35,849 nt of DNA from Isotricha intestinalis (GCA_023807065.1 JAJJLU010000505.1:1-35849), one strand, 5' to 3'. Numbered from the stretch's first letter, positions 19,489 through 30,042 are shown. Notes: a model not told the origin generated them from the letters alone. Numbers and translations are program-made.

Positions 19489-19815
19489 ATGAGGTTTGGA
19501 GAAATTATAATCATTTGTATAATTATATTAGTGAATTCAAATACCTCATTAAATGAAATTTCAGAAGAAAAAGAAGAATCACTAAATTTATGTTTAAAAT
19601 TAAAAAAAGATGCTCCTTATCTAAACCTCAATTGTGATAAAATTTTAGAAAAAGAAGAGAAAAAAAACATTAAAGTGAAAAATTTGAAAGATAATGAAAA
19701 TTTTATTAAATATTATCGAACAATTTCATTTGATTTTATTCAAGAAAATACTAAAAAAATAAATTTAACTGATGAAAAAAAATTAAGAAATTTAATTAGA
19801 CAACTTAGAAATTGA
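19489..19815 (+). CDS. Small secreted protein
   Basis: 108 aa, ATG start. Residues 1-19 (MRFGEIIIICIIILVNSNT) form a plausible signal peptide. The mature part is charged, with two Cys (LNLCLKL, NLNCDKI) that could form a disulphide, then a helical tail. Ends in TGA. If that TGA were read through, only three more codons precede a TAA, and no SECIS-like hairpin was seen downstream, so it is treated as a stop. No family recognised. Confidence 0.6.
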   Translation: MRFGEIIIICIIILVNSNTSLNEISEEKEESLNLCLKLKKDAPYLNLNCDKILEKEEKKNIKVKNLKDNENFIKYYRTISFDFIQENTKKINLTDEKKLRNLIRQLRN

Positions 19816-20074
19816 ATGGAAATTTAAATTATTTTTTTGTAATATATAAAAGGTTTATTTCAAAAGATTATCTTTGTTTTTTGATTGTTCGTTTTAGGCA
19901 AACAAAATTTTTATGATATTCTTTAAAAGTGAACCTAAATATATAAAAATTATTATATAATATTTAAATATATAAATTGAATAATGGTTAATTTTTCTTT
20001 ATTTTTTTTATTAACAAATAAAAAAAAATAAATTAAAAAAAACATTAATAATAAAATTTTTGGTTTTTATAAAT

Positions 20075-22852
20075 TTACTCAATTTTTTTCATTCCACTTT
20101 CTTGATCTAAATAAAGAGTATAAAATAAATCATTATAAAATTCAGGAACAAATTTACAAGCTCTTGTACAATCAGGTTGAAAATTAATTTCAAGAACATG
20201 AGGTTGTAAATTAGAATCAATGACTGCATCTAATCCATAAATAGATCTACTATAATAATTAATCATTTGAGGACAATCTTTACTTGCTAAAATAAATATA
20301 TCTTTTATTTGTTTTTGTAATTTAACATATATTTCATCCCAATTTATTTTATTTTCATTTAAATAATTTATAAAATCTTTATCATAAATTGTTTTCATTC
20401 CAAATTTAGAATAATTCATTACTGTAAAATGAATTTCATAATCATCGAAAGTTAAAGGATCAATAGAATAATTTTTATTAGAACTTCTAATCCAAAACAT
20501 TTTATCATAGAAATATAATTCTAAAGGAAATAGATTTTTAACAGCAATAATAAATCTTAAATCAAATTTTTTATTATTCATTAAATAAGGTTGACTATAA
20601 TATTTTTGACATATTTTTGGTCCTGTTTCAACACTTCTTATTATTTCATTTATATTATTTGTTACTATCATATCCATTGAACGAGACATATTTATTGGTT
20701 TTAATATCCAAGTATTATCAAATCCATTTCTTTCATTATAATAATAATTTCCTATTATTTCTGATAATTCTGTTTTCATATCATATGATATTCCCATTAT
20801 ATTATTTATTCCCAAATTTTTTTGAATTAAATATGTTAAATTCGATTTTAATGTAATTATACTTTCATATGGATATTGATTTAAAAATATATTTTCTCCG
20901 TTGTTTTTTAATTTTAAATTATTGGAATCTATTAATGTAAATATATTTGTATTTAACCATATTATATCTGCTTCTCTTATATCATTAGTAAATGTCATAT
21001 TTGGAATTTTTAAATTTTCCTTTACATATGGAAGATCTGTTACTACTTTTATTTTATTGTTTTCATTAAAATTTTTTTCAAAGTATATTCCACTTTTTTT
21101 ATTTTGATTGTTGTAATTTTTTATACTTTCTTTTATTTTTTCTATTGTTTTATTTATTAAATTTTCATCATTATTGCATAATTTAAAATCAAATATTTTC
21201 TTTATTAAATCATTACTTATTTCTTCATTATTTTTATCCATATTTATTAATTTTTGAGTATTATCTTCAAATTCTTTTAAAGAATTTGAATTAAAAGCAT
21301 CATTTAATTTTTTAATTTTTTCACTAAATTTCTTATTAAAATACTCTTCTGGTGTTTTATACCAACAAGTAAGTCTTTGTGATCTTTCTTCATTTTCAGA
21401 TATATTAGTTAAAAAATCTATAAAAACTTCATCTCCTTTTTTTAAATTTTTTAAAGGCCATAAAATAGAATAAGTGATTAATTCATCTTTTTCAAAGTTA
21501 TTACTTTTAGAATAAATAAATGGAAACATAGCACAATTAGGAATATCACTATGATTTATTGATGAACCAAATTCATCATTAATATACCATATTGAATCTT
21601 CATCATATTTTTCACTTGTTACTAAACGATATGTTCTATTTATTTGCCACATATATTTATGCACAAATATTTCTCTTTGTAATTGACATAAATTTGATTT
21701 TGTTTTGTTTCTTTTTAATATTGTTTCTATTGATATGTTATTTATATATTTTATATTTGGAATTTTTTCTATTATTTTGTTTATTAATGTTGTATCCATT
21801 AATAAGTTATATGAAGGATCATTGTTTAAATTTTCATCTGTTTCTTCATATTCCAATAATGCATCTATTATAAAGTTATTTAATTTTGGAGGAAAATTTG
21901 ATAAGAAATTTATTAGTTTTTCTTTATTTTCTTCTTTTGAAAAATCATATTCATTATCACTTATATCAACAGTACATATTGTTATATTTGTATTTTTAAA
22001 TATTGAAAAGTCTTTTATTATAAAAGGATTTCTATCACTTAAATCAAGAATTTTTTCAGTTCCATATATTTCATTATATTTATTATATGTATCATCATCT
22101 TTTTCATATGGTTCATTTCTTAATAAATAATTAATTGCCCAAGTGGATGAATTTTGAGTTAAATGTCTATTTAAAATTTCTATATTCGGATATTTATTTA
22201 ATATTTCTTCTTCATAATTATCATTTATTTCACAAAAAGGATTTTCTCTTATCCATAAACCTTTTAAATTTTTATATTTATCTAATAAATTATATATTAA
22301 CTGAATATTTTCAATTTTATTATTTTCTAAAGATAAAGTTTCTGTTGTTTCATTTACATGAATTAAATTAAAATTATCATCATTAATTTCCATATCATCA
22401 TAATTTAAATCAATATATTTATTATTAGCGGCTAATTTAGAATTATATTGAATAGGATTTTTAATTTGATTATCTTTATTTAATTCAACTTGGGTAATAA
22501 TTGGTTTTCTAATAAACCCATATTTTAACATTGACATACTTCTTTTTATTATTTGAGGATAATTTTCACAAAAATAATTAAATTGTCTTAATTTATAAGT
22601 CCAACAATGATCAATAAGAAAAACTAAATCATTTTTTTCTATATCTTTTTTACACTTTAACATATATCTATTCTCATTTTGATTATCTAAAATTTCAAAA
22701 AAAATATCTGTATCAAAAATTTCATTTTTTAATTTAACATATAATTTTTCTGCTAATTCTTTTGGAAATTGCATTCCATATAATTGTAATTCATGAGCTG
22801 AGTAAAAATCATCAAATTCTTTCCATTTATTTTCTATATTTTCATTTGACAT
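20075..22852 (-). CDS. TTLL12: TTLL12: SET-like plus tubulin-tyrosine-ligase-like protein
   Basis: 925 aa, ATG start. N-terminal block with VFLIDHCWTYKL (about 75-90) matches the family's N-terminus. Leucine-rich repeats follow at about 160-235 (TLSLENNKIENIQLI and LKGLWIRENPF). A SET-like domain covers about 385-490, with IWYINDEFGSSINHSDIPN and ILWPLKNLKKGDEV. The TTL ATP-grasp domain spans about 600-915: DIIWLN, a WILKP nucleotide-binding segment near 717 with RSMDMIVT, FDLRF, HFTVMNY, and near 889 LEINFQPDCTRACK. This block order is diagnostic of TTLL12, which in animals regulates tubulin modification but has weak or no ligase activity. The LRR insert makes the protein longer than the human homologue (about 644 aa). 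Divergent from RRP15. Confidence 0.92.
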   Translation of the reverse strand: MSNENIENKWKEFDDFYSAHELQLYGMQFPKELAEKLYVKLKNEIFDTDIFFEILDNQNENRYMLKCKKDIEKNDLVFLIDHCWTYKLRQFNYFCENYPQIIKRSMSMLKYGFIRKPIITQVELNKDNQIKNPIQYNSKLAANNKYIDLNYDDMEINDDNFNLIHVNETTETLSLENNKIENIQLIYNLLDKYKNLKGLWIRENPFCEINDNYEEEILNKYPNIEILNRHLTQNSSTWAINYLLRNEPYEKDDDTYNKYNEIYGTEKILDLSDRNPFIIKDFSIFKNTNITICTVDISDNEYDFSKEENKEKLINFLSNFPPKLNNFIIDALLEYEETDENLNNDPSYNLLMDTTLINKIIEKIPNIKYINNISIETILKRNKTKSNLCQLQREIFVHKYMWQINRTYRLVTSEKYDEDSIWYINDEFGSSINHSDIPNCAMFPFIYSKSNNFEKDELITYSILWPLKNLKKGDEVFIDFLTNISENEERSQRLTCWYKTPEEYFNKKFSEKIKKLNDAFNSNSLKEFEDNTQKLINMDKNNEEISNDLIKKIFDFKLCNNDENLINKTIEKIKESIKNYNNQNKKSGIYFEKNFNENNKIKVVTDLPYVKENLKIPNMTFTNDIREADIIWLNTNIFTLIDSNNLKLKNNGENIFLNQYPYESIITLKSNLTYLIQKNLGINNIMGISYDMKTELSEIIGNYYYNERNGFDNTWILKPINMSRSMDMIVTNNINEIIRSVETGPKICQKYYSQPYLMNNKKFDLRFIIAVKNLFPLELYFYDKMFWIRSSNKNYSIDPLTFDDYEIHFTVMNYSKFGMKTIYDKDFINYLNENKINWDEIYVKLQKQIKDIFILASKDCPQMINYYSRSIYGLDAVIDSNLQPHVLEINFQPDCTRACKFVPEFYNDLFYTLYLDQESGMKKIE

Positions 22853-22943
22853 TTTTTTTCTTTTTCCTCTTTAAAAAGATAAATTTTTAATTAATCATTA
22901 TTGATATATTAATTTAGTTTTTTAAATATTTTTTATCATTCCA
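22853..22943. promoter_or_regulatory. 91-bp divergent promoter region
   Basis: Separates the TTLL12 and RRP15 start codons. A+T-rich with no recognised motif. Confidence 0.4.
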
Positions 22944-23471
22944 ATGAAGGAAAAATTAAAAAAGGAAAAATTGGAAAATGAAGAAGAAATAAATAGTGAA
23001 AATTCAGATGAAGAAGATTATAAAGAATTAAAAAAGAATATTAAAAATAAAGAAAAGAAAGAAAAAAATATAGGGAAATTATTAAAAGATATAATTCATA
23101 AATCAGATAAAATTAAAGGAAATGCAATTTTATCAAAGGCAAAAGAGCCTTTGAAAAGATTAGATGAAGAAATAAAAGAAAAAAAAGAATTAAAAATTAA
23201 AAGAGAATTGAGAAAAATTCAAAAAATGTTTGGCTATAAAGAATATAAGAAATGGGATAAATTAAAAGAAAAAAAATTGCTGAAAATTACTACTAGAGGT
23301 GTTGTTAAGTTATTTAATTCTATTTTTGAATTTAGGAAAAAAGAAAAAGAAAAAAAAATTGAAGAAGAAAAAAAAATTGATAAGAAAGGAAGTAATTTTC
23401 TTATGATGCATAATTTAGCTCCTGATTTTAAGAAAAAAACTTTTGAAGAAGATAATGAAAATAATATTTAA
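22944..23471 (+). CDS. RRP15: RRP15 ribosome biogenesis factor
   Basis: 175 aa, ATG start. The acidic N-terminus is followed by GKLLKDIIHKSDKIKG and a basic helix (KRELRKIQKMFGYKEY), then the family hallmark ITTRGVVKLFNSIFEF at about residues 112-127. The C-terminus has a conserved-looking NFLMMHNLAPDFKKKTF. Rrp15 is a nucleolar protein needed for pre-60S maturation and 27S pre-rRNA processing. Short compared with animal homologues because the acidic N-terminal extension is reduced. No membrane or catalytic features, as expected. Confidence 0.88.
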   Translation: MKEKLKKEKLENEEEINSENSDEEDYKELKKNIKNKEKKEKNIGKLLKDIIHKSDKIKGNAILSKAKEPLKRLDEEIKEKKELKIKRELRKIQKMFGYKEYKKWDKLKEKKLLKITTRGVVKLFNSIFEFRKKEKEKKIEEEKKIDKKGSNFLMMHNLAPDFKKKTFEEDNENNI

Positions 23472-23585
23472 TATAACATAAAATTACATTTTTTTTATAA
23501 AAAAATTATAAATTTATAAATTAAAAAAGATTTTATTAAAATAAAAATCAATAGAAAAAAATTCCTTATTATCAAAAATTGAAAA

Positions 23586-25046
23586 ATGGAAGAAGAAAAA
23601 CATTTAATCAAAAAATTTCCAAAATTTAAATATGTTAAAAAAAAAGAAAAGCCAGTAATAATTCCTGCAGTCATAACATTAATATTTTTAATGATAATAC
23701 TTATATTAAATTTTATATTATTCTTTATAAAAAGATTTCAAGGGAAAGATTTAGAATATTTAAAAAAAGAAAATTGGGAAAAAAGACCGATTACAAACAT
23801 TGAAATTTATGACATAAATAGTAAAATCATTCCAGATACAATTGATAAATATCAAGATAAAGAAATAAAAATTTGGAAGAATAAAACTTTTCTTATTCAA
23901 AGAAATTTAAATACAAATTATTATAAAATGTTGAAAGAAAATAATAAAACATGTGGATATGATTCACATTATAATTATTTATATGTTGGTGAAAATGAAA
24001 GCTGTCCTTTAAATTTCAGTACAATTAAAGATATTTTTAATAATAATGATCAAAAAAGTATTGATTATTCATACAGTAGGGATGATCGAACAATTATTGT
24101 TAATTTTAATGTTGGTGGAATTTTGGGTTGTGGAATTTGTTATTTAATTGATGGTATTTGTGATAATCAAGATTTAAGTGTTTGTAAATATAAACAGAAT
24201 TTTGTTTTTCACATTGATTTTATGTCTTTGGATGAATATTATAAGGAAAATAATATTCCTGATAATAGAATAAAAGATGATATAATTGAATTATCTTCAG
24301 GAACTTATATTGGTTTCAATCATGCAGGTACAAAATTGGGTGATATATTTATCAAAGGAAAAAATCTATTATTTGAATTATTGTCTTTTTTCCTTTTTAT
24401 CATTTCTGGAATTTTTATTTTAATTATTTTAATGATTGATAATAAATCATTAACTATATTTTTAAGTATATTGAGTTTACTTATTTCAATAGGAAATTGT
24501 GTTTTATTCATTTTAAATTACTATTATTATTATTTAATTTTAACCGAAATTATTCCTTCTATTTCTCATCCTATACAAGAAAAATATGAGTATTATGATT
24601 CATATAAAATTGATTCTGTTATGATTGTTTTAAGTTGTATATATATAATTTTAAATATCATCATTTTAATATTTCTTAAATGTTGTTTTAAGAATAAAAA
24701 GTTTAGATGTACATTTTTAGATTATTCTATTTTAAATAAATATTTAAGTAATATAATATGTTATTGTGGTTTTATGAAAAGAGAAAAATTGAAGGAAGAA
24801 ATAAAATGTCTAAATGAAATTATCTTTAATGATGAAAATTCTTTTTCAAAATTATTTAATGTAATATATGAAAGTAATGAGAATGAAGCTTTAGATAATT
24901 CCAATGCTATAATCGACGATAAGTTCTCTGATGATTATGATAAACTTTTTCAAGAATATTTAAATAAAAAAAAAATATATAACTTCTTCGAAAAAATTTA
25001 TATTATCTTAAAAAAAAAAATGAAGGATTTATCAAATAAAAATTAA
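23586..25046 (+). CDS. Four-helix membrane protein with Cys-rich ectodomain
   Basis: 486 aa, ATG start. Basic N-terminus, transmembrane segment 1 at about 24-48 (VIIPAVITLIFLMIILILNF), then a loop of about 200 residues with N-glycosylation sequons (NKT, NES) and paired Cys (GCGICYLIDGICDNQ), then three hydrophobic segments at about 258-282, 287-318 and 335-360. A charged cytoplasmic tail with a Cys-rich start (LKCCFKNKKFRC) follows. The large Cys-containing loop between helix 1 and helices 2-4 suggests a surface or secretory-pathway protein. The arrangement recalls ciliate-specific membrane families; I do not recognise a named family. Confidence 0.75.
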   Translation: MEEEKHLIKKFPKFKYVKKKEKPVIIPAVITLIFLMIILILNFILFFIKRFQGKDLEYLKKENWEKRPITNIEIYDINSKIIPDTIDKYQDKEIKIWKNKTFLIQRNLNTNYYKMLKENNKTCGYDSHYNYLYVGENESCPLNFSTIKDIFNNNDQKSIDYSYSRDDRTIIVNFNVGGILGCGICYLIDGICDNQDLSVCKYKQNFVFHIDFMSLDEYYKENNIPDNRIKDDIIELSSGTYIGFNHAGTKLGDIFIKGKNLLFELLSFFLFIISGIFILIILMIDNKSLTIFLSILSLLISIGNCVLFILNYYYYYLILTEIIPSISHPIQEKYEYYDSYKIDSVMIVLSCIYIILNIIILIFLKCCFKNKKFRCTFLDYSILNKYLSNIICYCGFMKREKLKEEIKCLNEIIFNDENSFSKLFNVIYESNENEALDNSNAIIDDKFSDDYDKLFQEYLNKKKIYNFFEKIYIILKKKMKDLSNKN

Positions 25047-25251
25047 AAAAATAAATAACCTAATAATGTATTATTAAATTGGCTTACCATTTAATATTTA
25101 ATATTTAAATTTAAAAACAATAATTAATGAAGAAAGCTTATTATTAGAGAAAAATAAGTTTTTCTTTTAAATAAAGAAAACTATAAAATTAAAAAATGTA
25201 ATAATATATTTAATTTTTAAAAAGAAAAAATTATTTTTTATAATTAACTTA

Positions 25252-26409
25252 TTAATTTTCTAACAAAGCAGAATTTTCTGATACATCAGCTGTATTATTT
25301 TCATTTTCATCATTTTGAGATAATGAATTATATTTATTATCATTTAAAATATTTTCTGAATTTATTCCAATAATTTCATTATATATTAAATTGCCAAATA
25401 CCAAAAAAACAAATCCAATAAATTGAATAATATTAAATTTTTCTTTAACATTTTCATGATTAAAAGGCATTAAAAAATAAAACCAAATAACAACAGTTCT
25501 AAGAGTATCAACAACTGCTCTTGTAGTTGCAGTAGTATATTTAGTAATAGAAATTCCTGTAATATTATAAATAGTAATTCCAAAACAATATAAAGTAATT
25601 AATATAATTAAAATATTATTATTTAATATTTGTTTAATTGAAAAAAATATATTTTCAACTCTATAAATTCCACTATCATCAATATTACAAAATTGTTCTG
25701 TTATTCTTTTTCCTTTTGTACATTTAATAAAATAGAAAATAAAAATTAAAATTGTTGAAATGATTGTTCCAAAGAATCCTTCATAACCAATACATTTCAT
25801 AGGATGACAAATATAATTTTTCATGATATTTTCTTCATAAATATATTGAAAAGCAGCAAAAAATTGAGCAAATAAAATTAATAAAATACCTAAAATAGAA
25901 TTATTATATAATTTATCTTTTGATGAAATAAAAGCAGAATAACCAATTAAAATTAAACCTAAAACAGTGAAAGAAATACCAATATAATGATTAATATTAT
26001 GTTTATTTTTCATATAAAAAAGAGATAAAATAAAAGTTATTATTATTAATGATCCTCTAAACATTTGAAAAATACTTCCTGATAAAAAAATTAATCCAAA
26101 AGTCATTAATGTTGATCCTATAAAATCAAAAAAAGGAGGAATTGATAATTGAAATATATTTATTTTTTTTTTATTTTTGTTTTCTTCTTTATTCTCATTT
26201 TCTTCTTCTTTTATATTATATATTATGTAATATATGGGAAGGGAAATTAATTCTGAGATAAACATTAATAAAGTTATAAAATAGGCATGATGAAAAGGTA
26301 AATTTAAAGATTTTGTATTATTTTGTATTTTATTTGTTATTGTTATTAAAGACCCTGATATTATTAATATTAATATTAATAGGTATTTGAAAAGGGAAAA
26401 CGAGAACAT
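25252..26409 (-). CDS. SLC35F6: SLC35F6-like drug/metabolite transporter
   Basis: 385 aa, ATG start. About ten transmembrane segments. Diagnostic stretches include GSIFQMFRGSLIIITFILSL, HPMKCIGYEGFFGTIIST, FAAFQYIYEENIM and, near the C-terminus, GISITKYTTATTRAVVDTLR then VVIWFYF. These match SLC35F6 (C2orf18/ANT2BP), a member of the nucleotide-sugar transporter-like clan found in lysosomal and mitochondrial membranes; its substrate is not established. A short acidic loop (about residue 65-75) and an acidic C-terminal tail are lineage-specific. Confidence 0.9.
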   Translation of the reverse strand: MFSFSLFKYLLILILIISGSLITITNKIQNNTKSLNLPFHHAYFITLLMFISELISLPIYYIIYNIKEEENENKEENKNKKKINIFQLSIPPFFDFIGSTLMTFGLIFLSGSIFQMFRGSLIIITFILSLFYMKNKHNINHYIGISFTVLGLILIGYSAFISSKDKLYNNSILGILLILFAQFFAAFQYIYEENIMKNYICHPMKCIGYEGFFGTIISTILIFIFYFIKCTKGKRITEQFCNIDDSGIYRVENIFFSIKQILNNNILIILITLYCFGITIYNITGISITKYTTATTRAVVDTLRTVVIWFYFLMPFNHENVKEKFNIIQFIGFVFLVFGNLIYNEIIGINSENILNDNKYNSLSQNDENENNTADVSENSALLEN

Positions 26410-26736
26410 TAATTTTTAATGTTTTTTTAATAAATTAAATAATTAGTTTATTTAAAATAATTTTTTTAATTTTATATTTAATATTTTTGCTTATAAACTA
26501 TATTACATACAATTTGATTAATTATTTAGAAAAATTTATAAATATTATAAAATTCATTTTTTGAATTGAAAAAATAATAATCATTCATCATAAACATTTA
26601 TAATATACATACTTCACGAAAAAAATATGTTAAATTATATTTTCATTCCAAAAATAAAGAAAAAAAAACAAAAACATGACAATAAAAAACTCATACGATT
26701 TTTTGAACATATAATCAAAAATAATAAAAAAACAAT
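26410..26736. other. Intergenic spacer
   Basis: About 327 bp between two minus-strand genes, expected to hold the transporter's promoter and the kinase gene's 3' UTR. No coding frame or RNA gene recognised. Confidence 0.55.
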
Positions 26737-29700
26737 TTAAAAATTTTCAAACCAATCAACAGGAATTTCAAAATGAATAATATCTTCAATTTTAACATTA
26801 TTAGCTTTTAAAGAGACATTAACTTTAGAATCATTTCTTTCATTTTTCATAAAAGAATTAAAAGGAGAAGTTATATTTTGTAAATTACTTTCATTCACTC
26901 TTTGATCTTTACTAGGAACAAATGGAGGTTTTAATTTATATGATAATAAAGCATCCCAATTAATATCTTTAAAAAAAACATGATTTTTAATATTTTTAAA
27001 ATCAATAAATTTACTTCTTAAATTTTCATTTTTATCAAGAAGTGAATTTAATAGAGAATTAATTTCAATATTTTTATTATCTGGGAAAGAAATATTTTTT
27101 TCAATAATATCTTTATAAGTATCAATAATTTCATTTGAATTATTTCCAAAAGGTAAAATACCATAATAAATATAATAAATGCATACACCAATAGACCAAT
27201 AATCACAAGAGAAAGAATATCCTTTACCTAATAAAATTTCAGGAGGAATAAAATTTGGAGTTCCAATTATTGTTTTTGTTCTTTCTCCTTCATTTAATAT
27301 TTTTGCAGTTCCAAAATCTATTATTTTTATATATCCTCTTTTATCTAACATTATATTTGATGGTTTAATATCTCTATGTATTATTTTTCTTTTATGAATG
27401 TAATCTATTGCTAATAATAAGGATGCTCCATAAAATTTTGTTTCGTATATATTTCTTTTTATCTTTCTTTGGTTTAAATATTCTTCTAAATTTAATCCTG
27501 ATATATATTCCATTAAAAAAAAAATCCAATTTTCATTTTTTAAAGTTTTTATTAATTTTAATAAGAATGGATGATCTATTGATGATAAAGCGTTTTTTTC
27601 AAATATTAAATATTTAATTCCAAATTTTTGATTTTCTGCAAAAGATTTTGAAATTGCTTTAATTGCATAAAAAAAAATTTCATTATGAACTAAACAAACA
27701 TTTCCAAATCTTCCTCTTCCTAAATAGGATAAATAATATAAATCATTTAAAGAAATATTATTTTCTTCAAGACATAATTTATCTCTAATATATTCATTAA
27801 TGGAATTATCTGTTAATAATTCCATAAAATAATCTTTTTGAATGTTATAAATTATTACTTCTTTTGAAATACATATATAATCATATATTGAATTTTGTTC
27901 ATTTAAAAGAAAAAATGAACCAAAAGAATTTCCATTTTCAATTATTTTGTTTAAAATATTATTATTATAAACTCCAACTGTTCCAGTTTCAACTAAATAT
28001 ATTTGATCACAATTTTCTCCTTTTTTTAATATAATATTATTTTGTTTATATGTTTTTATATTTATATGTTTTATTATATCAATTACTTGTTCAATTTTAA
28101 TATTCTGAAATATTTGAAATTTATTTAATATGTTAAAATATATTATAAATGAAAGAGAATTTAATTTTTTATTTTCTAACACTTTTTGAAAATATTCAAT
28201 TGATGTTTCTAATATTATTGAATCATCTATTGTTATAATATCTTCTTCAAAATCAGTAAAAGTAAATAAATTTTTTCCATTGAAAAATAATTTTGTTTTT
28301 TCTTGTTTTGATTTTTTTTTAAATCCAGTTAATTTACCATCTAATAATATTATACATTTATTTTCACATGAAATTCCTTTTGGAAAAATAAGAGAATTTT
28401 GTTTATAATTAACTTTATAAAAAAATTCATAAATTTGATCATTTGGAATTTGACATAAATCAATTAAATTTTTGAAAATTATATCATTTTGAATAAAGAA
28501 TAAAAGACAAGAATTAATTAAATAATTTTTATAATTTAATCCAAAACATTCAATAAAAATTTTTTCATTTAAAAAAAGAAATTCATTATATTTTGAATTA
28601 CAAATTACACTTGAACTATCTTGATTATTATTACTCATTGCAGTATTTGCTCTTTTTATATTTGTTCTAAAAATTAAAGAAATTAATCCATAACTATTGT
28701 TTTCAAAAATAAATTCTTGAATACTTTTCTTATTTTTTATCCTATTTATTATTTTCGCATTTCCTTTTGAAATAAAAAATATTTTATCATTATAATATGA
28801 TGTTATTATATTTATATTATAATCTTTCAATGAAATTACTTTTTTATCTTCGTTTGTTATTATTATATTTCCTAATTCAATAAAACATAATTTTTCACTT
28901 TCTGTTATTCCTTGAAAAATAATTTCTTGTTCAAAAAATTTTTGAAAAATTTCTTTTTTTTTTTCTTCATCATTTTTATTTTTTTTTAAATTATATAATT
29001 CTTTATCAATAACATATAATTCAACATTAGATTCAGTAATAGCAGAATATTTTCTTTTAATATTATTCTTAATTAAACCCATTTCACCAAAAGATAAATA
29101 TTCATTATTCAAAAAATAATTTTTTTTATCATCAAAAATTTTAACTTTTCCTTTTTTTAAAATATAAAATGAATTTGCTTCTTCATTTTCTTTAAAAATC
29201 ATCATATTTTCTTCTAATTGTAATCTTGTTGAATTTTCAACAATTTCATTAATTATTTTATCTTCAAAATTTTCAAATAAAAAATGATGTTTTAAAGAAT
29301 TTATTAACATTAAATCATCTTCAGGAGAAAATTTACTATTTATTTGTTCTTCAATTAATTCAAATTTTGGTTCTTCATCTTTTATCTCTGGAGATTTGTA
29401 ATCTTCATTTAATTGATTTAAACAAAGTTCACTTTTCCATTTTGTTAGTGGATACTTATTATCAATAATAAAAGAATTGTTTTGAGCATCTATTTTTAAA
29501 TTATTAGAACTTTCATTATTTATATTATCGCTATTTATACTTTCTATATTATTGCTTGTGTTTTCATTGTTATTTTCATTGTTGTTTTCATTGATGTTTT
29601 CATTATTGTTTTCATTATTGTTTTCATTGTTGTTTTCATTATTGTTTTCATTATTGTTTTCTTTTATTATTTCTATTTCAAATTTTTTATTTTTTTTCTC

Positions 29701-30042
29701 TTCTAATTTCTTCTTTTTTTCTTGAATTATATTATTAAAAAAACTTTTATTCTTTGAAATCATTGTATTTATTATCGCTTTAGAATTATATTTATTATTT
29801 TGATTTCTTCTTTTTGAATATGTGTTTGTCCTTAAAAAAAATTCAGTTGATATTGAAGAAGGAACCGATGAACCTTCAATTGTTGTTCCTTTTTTCATTG
29901 TTTTTATTTTTATATATGTTCTTCCTTTTTTTTCAAATAATCTTCTATTTAATTCTACTTCTTTATTTATTTCATCATCAGAAACATTTACATCTTTACT
30001 TTCTTTATTTTTATTACATGTATAATTTATACATATTCCCAT
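26737..30042 (-). CDS. PKG-like AGC kinase with four cyclic-nucleotide-binding-like domains
   Basis: 1101 aa, ATG start. The N-terminus MGICINYTC fits N-myristoylation plus palmitoylation. A low-complexity Asn/Glu tract lies at about 127-161. Four CNB-like folds follow, near 250-360, 370-500, 520-630 and 640-745. The kinase domain starts near 770: GRGRFG loop, AIK lysine near 793, HRDIKPSN near 889, DFG near 908 and activation loop TIIGTPNFIPPE. It ends in an AGC-type tail (PVDWFENF). All kinase catalytic residues are present. Four CNBs plus kinase is the alveolate PKG plan. The phosphate-binding cassettes are poor: CNB1 keeps FGEMGL but reads RKYS where R-A-A-T is usual; CNB2 reads YGLISL; CNB4 reads FGSFFL with no Arg. 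cGMP control is therefore doubtful. Confidence 0.88.
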   Translation of the reverse strand: MGICINYTCNKNKESKDVNVSDDEINKEVELNRRLFEKKGRTYIKIKTMKKGTTIEGSSVPSSISTEFFLRTNTYSKRRNQNNKYNSKAIINTMISKNKSFFNNIIQEKKKKLEEKKNKKFEIEIIKENNNENNNENNNENNNENNNENINENNNENNNENTSNNIESINSDNINNESSNNLKIDAQNNSFIIDNKYPLTKWKSELCLNQLNEDYKSPEIKDEEPKFELIEEQINSKFSPEDDLMLINSLKHHFLFENFEDKIINEIVENSTRLQLEENMMIFKENEEANSFYILKKGKVKIFDDKKNYFLNNEYLSFGEMGLIKNNIKRKYSAITESNVELYVIDKELYNLKKNKNDEEKKKEIFQKFFEQEIIFQGITESEKLCFIELGNIIITNEDKKVISLKDYNINIITSYYNDKIFFISKGNAKIINRIKNKKSIQEFIFENNSYGLISLIFRTNIKRANTAMSNNNQDSSSVICNSKYNEFLFLNEKIFIECFGLNYKNYLINSCLLFFIQNDIIFKNLIDLCQIPNDQIYEFFYKVNYKQNSLIFPKGISCENKCIILLDGKLTGFKKKSKQEKTKLFFNGKNLFTFTDFEEDIITIDDSIILETSIEYFQKVLENKKLNSLSFIIYFNILNKFQIFQNIKIEQVIDIIKHINIKTYKQNNIILKKGENCDQIYLVETGTVGVYNNNILNKIIENGNSFGSFFLLNEQNSIYDYICISKEVIIYNIQKDYFMELLTDNSINEYIRDKLCLEENNISLNDLYYLSYLGRGRFGNVCLVHNEIFFYAIKAISKSFAENQKFGIKYLIFEKNALSSIDHPFLLKLIKTLKNENWIFFLMEYISGLNLEEYLNQRKIKRNIYETKFYGASLLLAIDYIHKRKIIHRDIKPSNIMLDKRGYIKIIDFGTAKILNEGERTKTIIGTPNFIPPEILLGKGYSFSCDYWSIGVCIYYIYYGILPFGNNSNEIIDTYKDIIEKNISFPDNKNIEINSLLNSLLDKNENLRSKFIDFKNIKNHVFFKDINWDALLSYKLKPPFVPSKDQRVNESNLQNITSPFNSFMKNERNDSKVNVSLKANNVKIEDIIHFEIPVDWFENF
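29560..29660 (-). repeat. 12-nt coding microsatellite, Asn-Asn-Asn-Glu repeats
   Basis: About eight imperfect copies of a 12-nt unit (TTTTCATTGTTG on the plus strand) inside the PKG-like gene, encoding NNNE repeats with one NINE variant. Length is a multiple of three throughout, so expansion keeps the frame. Likely variable between strains. Confidence 0.9.

Noticed and set aside
19813..19830. TGA at the end of the small secreted protein as a second Sec or Trp codon
   Set aside because: Only three codons follow before TAA, no conserved context and no SECIS-like hairpin seen downstream; a normal stop is simpler.
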